Source of the DNA: Armatimonadota bacterium | GTDB lineage: Bacteria > Armatimonadota > Armatimonadia > Armatimonadales > Armatimonadaceae | Direction: 5' to 3' | Assembly (NCBI GenBank): GCA_014379275.1 | Contig: JACMMA010000408.1 | Location: forward strand, 1-11,030 | Length of the DNA: 11,030 nucleotides | In this document: piece by piece, positions 1-5,904 of the stretch | Position numbering within the stretch: position 1 is the stretch's first letter | Layout of the letters: the number at the start of each line of letters is the position of its first letter | Translations under genes and position numbers: made by a program | The notes under the pieces: model-generated | Told to the model about the DNA's origin: nothing | Databases searched by the model: none | Seen by the model: only the letters and a program-made list of their open reading frames with translations

Positions 1-489
1 CTCGTACAGGGAGCGCAGGGAAATGTCCATGCAGTTCAAGCCGGTTTCGGCGGCGAGAATATCGTCCGGGACCTCGGTGTCGGCGTCGCCCGCGCCGAGC
101 GGGACTTTGGCTTCCTCCATCGGCGCGAAGATGCGCGAACCGTAGCGGGCGTATTGCAGTTGCCAGAACTGCCGCCACCCAAGTTCCTGAATCCATTTCG
201 TCGCCCGGTCCGCGCCGATCTTTCCGACGGCGTCCTGCTTGGCTTCCGTCAGCGTGACGCACCCGTGGCGCAGATACGGCGCAAGGAGCGACGCCCCGGC
301 GGTCGGGCCGACGTCGTTTCGGTCGCTCTGGTACTTCGCGACGTTGAATACGCGTAGCCGCTGCAAACCCGCCGTGCGCCCCCCGACCAGTGGCGAGGGT
401 TCCGGTTCGCCCGCATACAAGTCACTTAACGCTTCCGCTAGATAGGCGGCAGTTTCGGCGCGGTCGCCGTGTAGTTGTTTCAGTTCCAC
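1..489 (-). CDS. Photolyase/cryptochrome-like FAD-binding domain protein, C-terminal part outside the window
   Basis: Reading the minus strand from a GTG at 489 gives 163 residues open to the window edge. The stretch resembles the FAD-binding domain of the cryptochrome/deoxyribodipyrimidine photolyase superfamily. Visible blocks are YQSDRND (53-59), LLAPYLRHGCVTL (68-80; family pattern LSPYLRHG), TKWIQELGWRQFWQ (97-110; family pattern F(I/L)xELxWRxYW), a VPDDI segment (140-144) and TGLNCMDISLRSLYE (149-163). The last block precedes the TGYLHNHxRM motif that should lie beyond the left edge. The gene appears to lack the N-terminal antenna (photolyase alpha/beta) domain, as in the short FAD-binding-domain-only branch. 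The start is uncertain: GTG 489 has only a weak GGA upstream, TTG 501 is an alternative, and an in-frame stop lies at 514-516. DNA repair activity is inferred; a noncatalytic flavoprotein is possible. Confidence 0.8.
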   Translation of the reverse strand, partial: MELKQLHGDRAETAAYLAEALSDLYAGEPEPSPLVGGRTAGLQRLRVFNVAKYQSDRNDVGPTAGASLLAPYLRHGCVTLTEAKQDAVGKIGADRATKWIQELGWRQFWQLQYARYGSRIFAPMEEAKVPLGAGDADTEVPDDILAAETGLNCMDISLRSLYE

Positions 490-611
490 GAAGGATTCCA
501 ACGCCCGGCATCGCTACGTAGTTCCTCGATTATGGCGTAAGCGTTCGCCGACAAGGACCGGAACTTGCTACCGATCTAATAGAATGTCCGCTTGGAGTAT
601 GATAAATATCG

Positions 612-1187
612 ATGGCACGACCCCTATCCGCCCCCCGAACCGTCACCGGCTACCATGGCTGTACCCGCGCGGTCGCCGACGCGATCCTCGCCGAAGGCGC
701 GTTCCGCCTGTCGGAGAACACTTACGACTGGCTCGGTCGCGGCGTTTACTTCTGGGAATACGCGCCGTATCGCGCTCTGGAGTGGGCACGGCTGGTCGCG
801 CTAGAACGCGGTGACGAACCGGCGGTACTGGGCGTAACAATTCGGCTGGGGCGTTGCGTCAATCTGCTCGATGTTAGGCATCATGGTGATCTGGTGGCAA
901 CGCATCGATGGTTAGTCGAAACGCACGGCGTGGATAAATTGCCCCGCAACACAGCGCGAGGGGCGCATTATTTAGACCGCCTGGTTATTGATACGATGTG
1001 CGAACAGAACGCATTGATTGCTGCCCCTCTGCAAACTGTTCGCGGCACCTTTGCGGAAGGCGAGCCGATTTACCCCGGCTCAAAAATTCTGTCGAAAGCG
1101 CATACGCAGATATCTGTGCGCGACCATTCTTGCATCAAACGAATCGAATTGGTAACATTTAGTGGGAGGCAAGTCAGTGACAAATAA
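612..1187 (+). CDS. ADP-ribosyltransferase-fold-like protein, possible toxin
   Basis: This 191-aa protein has the layout of small ADP-ribosyltransferase-like proteins. It shows GYHGCTR (13-19), with H15 in the position of the NAD-binding histidine, and DWLGRGVYFWEYAPYRALEWA (39-59), with Y46 in the position of the conserved tyrosine. Near the C-terminus PIYPGSKI (152-159) is followed by HTQISVRD (164-171), where Q166 could be the third catalytic position of an H-Y-[E/Q] triad. The YHG...GVYF...A..WA pattern recalls DUF3990-type domains. Triad and activity are inferred from spacing and motif type. ATG 612 is used because an in-frame TAA lies at 603-605; GGAG at 594-597 is rather distant. There is no signal peptide, so the protein should be cytosolic. 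Its 3' end overlaps the next gene by 11 nt, which suggests translational coupling. A toxin or a DNA, RNA or protein-modifying role is plausible but unproven. Confidence 0.72.
   Translation: MARPLSAPRTVTGYHGCTRAVADAILAEGAFRLSENTYDWLGRGVYFWEYAPYRALEWARLVALERGDEPAVLGVTIRLGRCVNLLDVRHHGDLVATHRWLVETHGVDKLPRNTARGAHYLDRLVIDTMCEQNALIAAPLQTVRGTFAEGEPIYPGSKILSKAHTQISVRDHSCIKRIELVTFSGRQVSDK
1164..1169 (+). promoter_or_regulatory. Ribosome binding site that decides the GTG start at 1177
   Basis: GGGAGG lies 7 nt before GTG 1177. It therefore selects this start over the upstream in-frame GTG at 1162, which overlaps the motif itself. The site sits inside the last codons of the preceding gene. Confidence 0.7.
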
Positions 1188-1458
1188 CGATGTAAAGCCG
1201 AGGCGTGCGCGACGCCCGCGCACGGTTCACGAAGCCCTGCAAAGAAGCCTTGAAGAACTCAAGAAATTGAGCAAGGAAGAATTGGCTGAGCGCATGACTA
1301 CCTACGTCCCCGGCGTCGAGCATCGGTGGTTCGGCCGTCCGGTGGAGCCGATCACCAAGGAAGAACTCCTCGCGCACTGGAATGGCGGACCGGAGCCGGA
1401 GATCCGCTACAAGGACGTGCCCGGCGCGTCACAAGCCCCGACTGCCGCCGCGAAGTAG
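1177..1458 (+). CDS. Small charged helical protein coupled to the ART-like gene, possible antitoxin or partner
   Basis: This 93-aa protein belongs to no family I recognise. The N-terminus is very basic (KPRRARRPR, 7-15). An amphipathic helix-forming stretch rich in Leu, Glu and Lys follows (VHEALQRSLEELKKLSKEEL, 17-36). A segment with WFGRPVEPITKEELLAHW (51-68) comes next, and the tail is probably disordered and rich in Pro and Ala. The GTG start has a good Shine-Dalgarno sequence, and the gene begins 11 nt before the upstream stop codon. The basic N-terminus could bind nucleic acid and the helix could mediate dimerisation. Its size, tight coupling and second position after a putative toxin suggest an antitoxin or accessory subunit, but this is inferred from context only. 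The GNAT gene starts 15 nt downstream. Confidence 0.7.
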   Translation: MTNNDVKPRRARRPRTVHEALQRSLEELKKLSKEELAERMTTYVPGVEHRWFGRPVEPITKEELLAHWNGGPEPEIRYKDVPGASQAPTAAAK

Positions 1459-1473
1459 GTTCCCAATCCCGCT

Positions 1474-2298
1474 ATGACGCACGAAACCACGGTCACGCGC
1501 TACGCCGGAACCCTGACCGAACTCGCCGCGGATCTGGGCGATCTGCGCTACGACGCCCTCGCCACGTTCCTGCAAGACCTTTCCGCCAAGATAGATCGCG
1601 ACGGACGCGCCGACGCGGGGCGAGGGCGCAAGAAACTCGCCGCGTCGCTTCATGCCTGCGCCGCGCATCTCGCGGACGCCGCCCGCGAAACGCAAACCGC
1701 GTGGCAGATCTCGGAGCCGTTTATGTCGCCGGTCGCCGAACGTCTGGCGAAGCGTCGTCCCCTTTCGAACGCACGGACCGGCGTGAAGTACGAGTTGGGC
1801 CCGGCAGACGCGGCAAACCGGATGGAAACGGACCCCACGACCGTGGTTTCGATCTGCAACGAGCCGCCGATCTACGACCTGCTTTTCGCCGAACGGTGCA
1901 CGGGAAAGCCATATGCCCCCGCTGATGCCGAGCGATTTCTGGCGTGGGCGGAACGTGGCTGGCACGACGGCACCCATTTCGTGTACCTGATACGAAGCGA
2001 CTCGGGCGAGGTCGCGGGGGCGGTGGATATTAAGTCGGCGAATCTGCCGTCGGCGGAGATCGGCTACTGGCTCAGTGCCCGACACTCCGGCGTGATGACG
2101 AACGCGGTATGCGCCCTATGCGAAGTAGCGCGGGGCACCGGGTATGCCGAACTGTTCGGTCTGGTACGGCAGACGAACATCCGTTCCGCGAACGTTCTGA
2201 GACGGGCAGGATTCACGCCGGGTGAAACGCTCACGAAAAACGGGATTCGGTACGACCGCTGGGCGATCGTTTCGCACGACAGGGCTACTCCGGGGTGA
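1474..2298 (+). CDS. GNAT-family N-acetyltransferase (RimJ/RimL-like) with an extra helical N-terminal domain
   Basis: This protein has 274 aa. Residues 118-270 look like a RimJ/RimL-type GNAT domain: EIGYWLSARHSGVMTNAV (195-212) matches the usual strand plus acetyl-CoA pyrophosphate-binding loop, and QTNIRSANVLRRAGF (233-247) is the classical N..S..v..k.GF motif. Residues 1-100 are unlike usual GNATs. They are predicted helical, with LTELAADLGDLRYDALATF (14-32), an RGRKKLAASLHACAAHLADAA stretch (50-70) and WQISEPFM (77-84), resembling a four-helix or cyanobacterial-type accessory domain I cannot name. The domain could bind the substrate or the small protein encoded just upstream. The gene follows that one by 15 nt, so the three genes probably form one transcript. 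The substrate is unknown. The 3' end overlaps the convergent GH16-like gene by 14 nt. ATG 1474 has no strong Shine-Dalgarno sequence, in keeping with coupled translation. Confidence 0.82.
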   Translation: MTHETTVTRYAGTLTELAADLGDLRYDALATFLQDLSAKIDRDGRADAGRGRKKLAASLHACAAHLADAARETQTAWQISEPFMSPVAERLAKRRPLSNARTGVKYELGPADAANRMETDPTTVVSICNEPPIYDLLFAERCTGKPYAPADAERFLAWAERGWHDGTHFVYLIRSDSGEVAGAVDIKSANLPSAEIGYWLSARHSGVMTNAVCALCEVARGTGYAELFGLVRQTNIRSANVLRRAGFTPGETLTKNGIRYDRWAIVSHDRATPG

Positions 2299-3058
2299 AC
2301 GTGAACTTTTTGACGACGACCTCCACAGTTTTGCCGTCCGCCGGGGCGCGACCCTGAAACAGCCAGAGGTTCACGTGAATTCGGAGTGGTTTCTGCGGTA
2401 TCAGCCGTGTTTCGGCGGGGGCGTAGACCCAGTTCGCCAGGCTTTTACTTCCCGCCTTACCCGTGCCCGCGAACGTTTCCCAGGTGACGCGATCACTCGC
2501 GCGGGTGAAACGGTGGGTCGCGATCATTCCCGGCGTGCTATCGGGTAAGGCGTACTCGAACGTATGCGAGTTGTTCTTTTCGGCGGAACCGGTGGCGGGG
2601 TACACCGTGAAATTACCGTTGGGCCATTTCGGGTTCCCCCACCGCGCGAACTCGATATCGATTTCGTTGGTGCTGGGTGAATCCTCGCCGTAGACGAAAT
2701 AATCGAACAAACCGAGAACCACGTTCGGGTCTAAACGGTCCACCCGCCCGGCGGTCTGGAATTCGTACCGTCCGAACCCGAACTTCTCTTTCGAATAAAG
2801 TTCCGCGCAGCGCCATTCGTCTTTGGTCGCGCCCTTCACCCGCGTGATCTTGAGATGTAGATCGCCCGCTTTATCCACCCAGACATTATTCGGGTCCCAC
2901 TGGTTGGGTCCGGGGCCGCTCACGCCTTGCTCACGCACCATCCATTCATAGCCGGAAAAGCGGATCGTTCGCGGGGCGTCCTGCGCGGAGGCGGTAGGTG
3001 TCGGGGTCATCGCACATACTGTCAGCAGTACGATGAGACTGAGTTTCCAGTTCATCAT
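2285..3058 (-). CDS. Secreted glycoside hydrolase family 16-like protein
   Basis: The 257-aa product begins with a clear Sec signal peptide: K5, hydrophobic LSLIVLLTVCAM, then a TASAQ cleavage region near residues 23-26. The mature part is a beta-sandwich (concanavalin-like) domain. EIDIEFA (132-138) is the GH16 catalytic signature ExDxE, with E132 as presumed nucleophile and E136 as acid/base. Other GH16-like elements are ELYSKEKFGFGRYEFQ (86-101), typical of the substrate-cleft strand, and HTFEYALP with THRFTR further on. It should hydrolyse a beta-linked polysaccharide outside the cytoplasm; the exact substrate cannot be read from the sequence. The gene is last in the minus-strand block, 173 nt after the lipoprotein gene, with a weak GGGATAA before the ATG. 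It may therefore be controlled by the nearby AraR-type regulator (inference). Confidence 0.85.
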   Translation of the reverse strand: MMNWKLSLIVLLTVCAMTPTPTASAQDAPRTIRFSGYEWMVREQGVSGPGPNQWDPNNVWVDKAGDLHLKITRVKGATKDEWRCAELYSKEKFGFGRYEFQTAGRVDRLDPNVVLGLFDYFVYGEDSPSTNEIDIEFARWGNPKWPNGNFTVYPATGSAEKNNSHTFEYALPDSTPGMIATHRFTRASDRVTWETFAGTGKAGSKSLANWVYAPAETRLIPQKPLRIHVNLWLFQGRAPADGKTVEVVVKKFTFTPE

Positions 3059-3185
3059 GGAGTTATCCCATTCGGGTTACTAAGTAGGGTCCCGCCGCGA
3101 TTGGTCGCCGGTTCGGGACAGGGCGCATCGCGGCGGGCTGTTCAAAGAAGGACTTACTGCGCCGGTGTTCGATCCGTTTATATTT

Positions 3186-3228
3186 CCGGTGCCTTGCTGA
3201 GACGGTATACATTTCCTCAAGGCACCGG
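3186..3228 (-). repeat. Inverted repeat (hairpin) just after the lipoprotein gene
   Basis: CCGGTGCCTTG at 3186-3196 is exactly complementary to CAAGGCACCGG at 3218-3228, with a 21-nt loop. On the minus strand it follows the stop codon of the lipoprotein gene by 3 nt. No U-tract follows, so it is not a canonical intrinsic terminator. It may protect the 3' end of the prepilin-lipoprotein mRNA or reduce read-through into the GH16-like gene. Confidence 0.6.
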
Positions 3229-3231
3229 GTT

Positions 3232-3504
3232 CTAAGGCGGCTTCGTCGCGGCGGCCGGGTTCATTGCCGCCGGTCGCTTCGCACGGATATCAGCCGCCCC
3301 CGCTTTCTGCTGGGCGATGATCGCCTCAATCTGCGCCTTGCGGGCGGGGGGGATACGACTGTCTTCAAGCCCCGCCGGCACTGTTGCCGGCGTCTTCTGC
3401 GTTTGCTGCTGCGAAGAGTCGGTTTTTGTACCGCATCCCGCCGATGCCAGAAGCATTGCCAGGGCGCCGGTCACGGCGGCGACTCGTGATTCGATCTGTG
3501 TCAT
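3232..3504 (-). CDS. Small putative lipoprotein downstream of the DUF1559 prepilin gene
   Basis: This 90-aa protein has a hydrophobic N-terminal helix (VAAVTGALAMLLASAG, 8-23) ending at C24. The SAGC sequence is an acceptable but imperfect lipobox, since Ser replaces the usual Leu at -3. The mature part is polar and low in complexity: GTKTDSSQQQTQKTPATVPA, then SRIPPARKAQIEAIIAQQKAG, and a tail rich in Ala, Pro and Lys. ATG 3504 has AAGGAG 8 nt upstream. The gene begins 12 nt after the prepilin-like gene, so the two are almost certainly cotranscribed. Small lipoproteins next to DUF1559 genes look familiar from Armatimonadota, but I know of no assigned function. An envelope location is inferred. 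Confidence 0.72.
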   Translation of the reverse strand: MTQIESRVAAVTGALAMLLASAGCGTKTDSSQQQTQKTPATVPAGLEDSRIPPARKAQIEAIIAQQKAGAADIRAKRPAAMNPAAATKPP

Positions 3505-3516
3505 CTCACTCGCTCC

Positions 3517-4356
3517 TTAGTAGGGGGCACCATAGAACGCTCCCTGAGCCGCGGCGGGAATTCGTTCGTACAGGCCAGGAATATAGATGTTTTTCGCCCA
3601 GCTGAGTCGGCCGCGGGGAACCGCTTTCACGTGACCGTCCGCGAAAAGCACATTGCAGGTCTTGTTATGGCGGTATCGGGGCATGCCACCGGGTCCGGGG
3701 TAGCCGTCCGGCGGCGCGTTCTCGTCCCGATCGAAGTCATAGGCGAGGTCCATCTGTGCTTCCTGAGCGGAGCCATCCACGACCCCGGCGAGATATCCCG
3801 CCCAGTTCCACTGCCCGACTTCGAAGGTAGGATAGCTGTAGTTGTCTCCCCCGACTTTGGACGTCGCCCCCTTTTCCAGGATGGCGACGCGGTTGCTCGG
3901 GCTGTCGATCCCCGCGAGCGTCGCCGGCTCCGAGGGGTTGGTCGCGTAATAGGGATGGGAGATACAAAGGTTGATGCCGTATTGACAGATCTGCGCGTGT
4001 GGGAACGACGGACAGGAGAAGACCCCCCCCTCGCCGTTGTACAGCGTCACCGTCGGGGAATAGGCGGTACCCGTGCCGTTTTTGATATAAGGGTAGATGG
4101 CGTTGCCCCAGTCGTAGGGTGCTCCGGAGATGGGGTCGATATACTGAGATATGGGGAACGACTCGTCAAAGTCCTGGACGTACATGATCAGAGCCGTGCC
4201 GAGCTGCTTCTGGTTGGAAAGACAGGACGCCTGACGCGCCTTCTCCCGGGCCTGGGCGAAAACAGGAAACAGGATCGCGGCGAGGATGGCGATAATGGCG
4301 ATCACGACGAGCAGTTCGATTAGCGTGAACGCTGAATTTCGTTTGGAGGTATACAT
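3517..4356 (-). CDS. DUF1559-type prepilin-like protein with H-x9-DG motif
   Basis: The 279-aa product starts with a type IV/type II pseudopilin leader: MYTSKRNSA, then FTLIELLVVIAIIAILAAILF, with F10 as the new N-terminus and E14 as the conserved Glu+5. FPVFAQAREKARQASCLSNQ (30-49) follows, a signature of DUF1559 proteins from Armatimonadota and Planctomycetes. The C-terminal region holds HNKTCNVLFADG, with H230 followed after nine residues by D240-G241, the H-x9-DG processing or recognition motif. The residue before the cleavage site is Ala instead of the usual Gly. The start has AAAGGA 7-8 nt upstream. The protein should be inserted in the membrane and perhaps assembled into a pseudopilus-like surface structure. 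Its role is unknown, but such genes often sit beside carbohydrate-related genes, as here. Confidence 0.92.
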   Translation of the reverse strand: MYTSKRNSAFTLIELLVVIAIIAILAAILFPVFAQAREKARQASCLSNQKQLGTALIMYVQDFDESFPISQYIDPISGAPYDWGNAIYPYIKNGTGTAYSPTVTLYNGEGGVFSCPSFPHAQICQYGINLCISHPYYATNPSEPATLAGIDSPSNRVAILEKGATSKVGGDNYSYPTFEVGQWNWAGYLAGVVDGSAQEAQMDLAYDFDRDENAPPDGYPGPGGMPRYRHNKTCNVLFADGHVKAVPRGRLSWAKNIYIPGLYERIPAAAQGAFYGAPY

Positions 4357-4380
4357 AGTATTGTCCTTTCAGGAACCCGA

Positions 4381-4390
4381 CTGATATCAG
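4381..4390. repeat. Short perfect palindrome upstream of the prepilin-like gene
   Basis: CTGATATCAG is a perfect 10-bp palindrome about 25 bp upstream of the prepilin-like start codon, in the 184-bp gap after the regulator gene. It could be a protein-binding site, but a 10-bp palindrome can also occur by chance. I found no convincing -35/-10 pair on the minus strand in this gap. Confidence 0.25.
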
Positions 4391-4540
4391 CACCCAGAGG
4401 TACTGAAAAGCGATAGGCAACCACACTGTTGCGGGAAACCGAGGCTAAGAATAAGAACCAGAGCAAATATTAGAAAAGGACAGCACCGCCCTTTGACCGA
4501 ATTCATGAGTGAAGCGTCGTCGCCCGAAACGTTGATGATA

Positions 4541-5626
4541 CTATTTGATGTCGCCCGCGGGAGGGGCGGTAGACTCGCGCACGATCAATTTCGCCGCGAG
4601 CATGGTGTCCGTGACCGGTTCGTCGTTCGCCAGCCGTACCAGCGATTCGGCGGCGGTGCGTCCGAGTTCCACCCGCGACTGACGCACGGTAGTCAGTCCG
4701 GGCATGATATAGCCCGACACCGAAAAATCTCCGAAGCCGATCACGGAAAGATCGCGGGGCGTACTCCGCCCGCTTTCCCGCGCCGCTTTCATCGCGCCTA
4801 TCGCCGATAGATCACTGGCACACACGATAGCGGTGGGCGGCGACGGTTGTGCGAACAATATCTGCCCGGCGAGATAGCCGCCAGACTCTTCGAATCCCCC
4901 GCCGAACTCGACGGTCCTCCGCAAGCCGTGCCGCCGGACCGCGCTACGAAAGCCCCGCAGGCGGTCCGCGCCATCCAGATTTCCCGGGTCTCCCAACAGG
5001 AAACCGATGCGCGTATGACCGAGTTCTACCAGATGGTCCACCGCCCATTCGACTCCCGCCGCGTCGTCGATGCGCACGGAGGGGATGGAACGTCGCCCGG
5101 TATAATGGTTGATCGCCAGAACCGGGTGTCCTCCATCGCGAAGTCGCTCCACGAGTTGCTGTTGCGCGTCCTCCAACAGGAGGCAGGCGACCGCCGTCCC
5201 TATTTCTAACCCGCCCGGCCTTTCGGCATCCTCATAGCTGATACAAGGCGTCCGGTGCCGGGAAGACTCCGTCGCCTGCTGGAACCCCTCCCACAGATCG
5301 GGGAAGTAATCCGGGTCGATCCGTTGCCAGTTCGCCGGAAACAAGAGTGCGGTCTGTCTGCGGGTGCTGATCGGCAGAACCGACGGGACCGCATCGGCAA
5401 CGAACGTTCCTTTGCCCCGCACACGGATCAGGACACCCTCATCGAGCAGGTTTGAAACCGCATGCCGTACCGTAAGGTAAGCGACGTTGAATTGGTTCGC
5501 GAAATCGTACTCGCCGGGTAGCCGATCCCCCGCCTGCCATCGCCCGGCGGCGATCTGTCTGCGAATATCCTGTTCGACCTGACGATACTTGAGAAGCGAC
5601 CCCGGTTTCTTTTTCGTCGTTATCAT
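4541..5626 (-). CDS. AraR-type transcription regulator (GntR DNA-binding domain, LacI-like sensor domain)
   Basis: The protein has 361 aa. Residues 12-76 form a GntR winged helix-turn-helix: YRQVEQDIRRQIAAGRWQAG, then DRLPGEYDFANQFNVAYLTVRHA and GVLIRVRGKGTFV (the wing). Residues 90-355 form a periplasmic-binding-protein/LacI-like effector domain with typical blocks: IDDAAGVEWAVDHLVELGHTRIGFL (186-210), DRLRGFRSAV (221-230), TAIVCASDLSAIGAMKAARE (265-284), DLSVIGFGDF (292-301) and LTTVRQ (311-316). This domain order is that of AraR and relatives, which sense sugars and usually repress carbohydrate genes. The effector is unknown here. The gene has its own near-consensus promoter flanked by two AT quasi-palindromes, which suggests autoregulation. 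Nearby GH16-like and GH26-like genes are plausible targets (inference). Confidence 0.92.
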   Translation of the reverse strand: MITTKKKPGSLLKYRQVEQDIRRQIAAGRWQAGDRLPGEYDFANQFNVAYLTVRHAVSNLLDEGVLIRVRGKGTFVADAVPSVLPISTRRQTALLFPANWQRIDPDYFPDLWEGFQQATESSRHRTPCISYEDAERPGGLEIGTAVACLLLEDAQQQLVERLRDGGHPVLAINHYTGRRSIPSVRIDDAAGVEWAVDHLVELGHTRIGFLLGDPGNLDGADRLRGFRSAVRRHGLRRTVEFGGGFEESGGYLAGQILFAQPSPPTAIVCASDLSAIGAMKAARESGRSTPRDLSVIGFGDFSVSGYIMPGLTTVRQSRVELGRTAAESLVRLANDEPVTDTMLAAKLIVRESTAPPAGDIK

Positions 5627-5644
5627 CGTGATTTTTCAGCGACC

Positions 5645-5656
5645 TCTATATATATT
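5645..5656. promoter_or_regulatory. Candidate operator 1 (AT quasi-palindrome over the presumed transcription start)
   Basis: TCTATATATATT has an alternating AT core with C/G flanks; 14 of 18 positions at 5643-5660 are symmetric. It lies just downstream of the regulator's -10 box, where the minus-strand start site is expected. It repeats the 11-nt core TCTATATATAT seen at 5698, 53 bp (about five helical turns) away. Binding by the AraR-type regulator is inferred. Confidence 0.4.
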
Positions 5657-5660
5657 GGGG

Positions 5661-5689
5661 ATTATTCCACAGTCGGTCCTTGCTGTCAA
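5661..5689 (-). promoter_or_regulatory. Sigma-70 promoter of the AraR-type regulator gene
   Basis: On the minus strand TTGACA (5689-5684) is followed after exactly 17 nt by AATAAT (5666-5661), five of six matches to TATAAT. The start site would fall near 5654, leaving a leader of roughly 28 nt before ATG 5626. This is the best promoter match I found in the window. Confidence 0.65.
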
Positions 5690-5697
5690 TAGCAACT

Positions 5698-5709
5698 TCT
5701 ATATATATC
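5698..5709. promoter_or_regulatory. Candidate operator 2 (AT quasi-palindrome upstream of the -35 box)
   Basis: TCTATATATATC sits in a near-perfect dyad (TTCTATATATATCGAA, 14 of 16 positions symmetric, 5697-5712). It lies 8 bp upstream of the regulator's -35 box and shares its core with the site at 5645. The two sites bracket the promoter, as expected for repression by DNA looping or by cooperative dimers. Confidence 0.4.
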
Positions 5710-5889
5710 GAAAGATACCAGGTTATTTTCGTGGCGTTCACCGAGGGAGCACCCGGCAACGAGAGGAATGGCATTTTCTGCTACCGTGCTACAATAGAGT
5801 TCTTCGATGTCGTCGTGCCGCAATGGGAGCGACGGGGGGCAACAGAAAGTGCGGATGCGTTTCCGGTTGCCGTGATTTTCCGGAACGAT

Positions 5890-5895
5890 AGGAGG
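5890..5895 (+). promoter_or_regulatory. Strong ribosome binding site fixing the GTG start at 5905
   Basis: AGGAGG lies 9 nt before GTG 5905. The reading frame is open further upstream to an ATG at 5680, but that extension would cross the regulator's promoter and operator region, and the signal peptide begins only at 5905. Confidence 0.8.
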
Positions 5896-5904
5896 TACAC
5901 AATA

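Noticed and set aside
1429..2085. Open frame on the minus strand opposite the GNAT gene
   Set aside because: Composition is shadow-like, there is no motif, and the plus-strand frame carries clear GNAT motifs.
3186..3228. Intrinsic terminator at the hairpin after the lipoprotein gene
   Set aside because: The 21-nt loop and the absence of a U-tract on the minus strand do not fit a canonical terminator; kept only as an inverted repeat.
3631..4323. Plus-strand open frame opposite the prepilin-like gene
   Set aside because: The minus strand encodes an unmistakable prepilin leader and H-x9-DG motif; the plus frame has no motif and an Arg/Gly/Val-rich shadow composition.
5769..5795. Promoter for the 5905 gene with TACAAT at 5790 as -10 box
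   Set aside because: The best -35 candidate (TGGCAT, 15-nt spacer) is too poor to support the call.
5680..5904. In-frame N-terminal extension of the thioredoxin-domain protein from an ATG at 5680
   Set aside because: It would overlap the regulator's promoter and an operator-like site and would bury the signal peptide. GTG 5905 has AGGAGG at good spacing.
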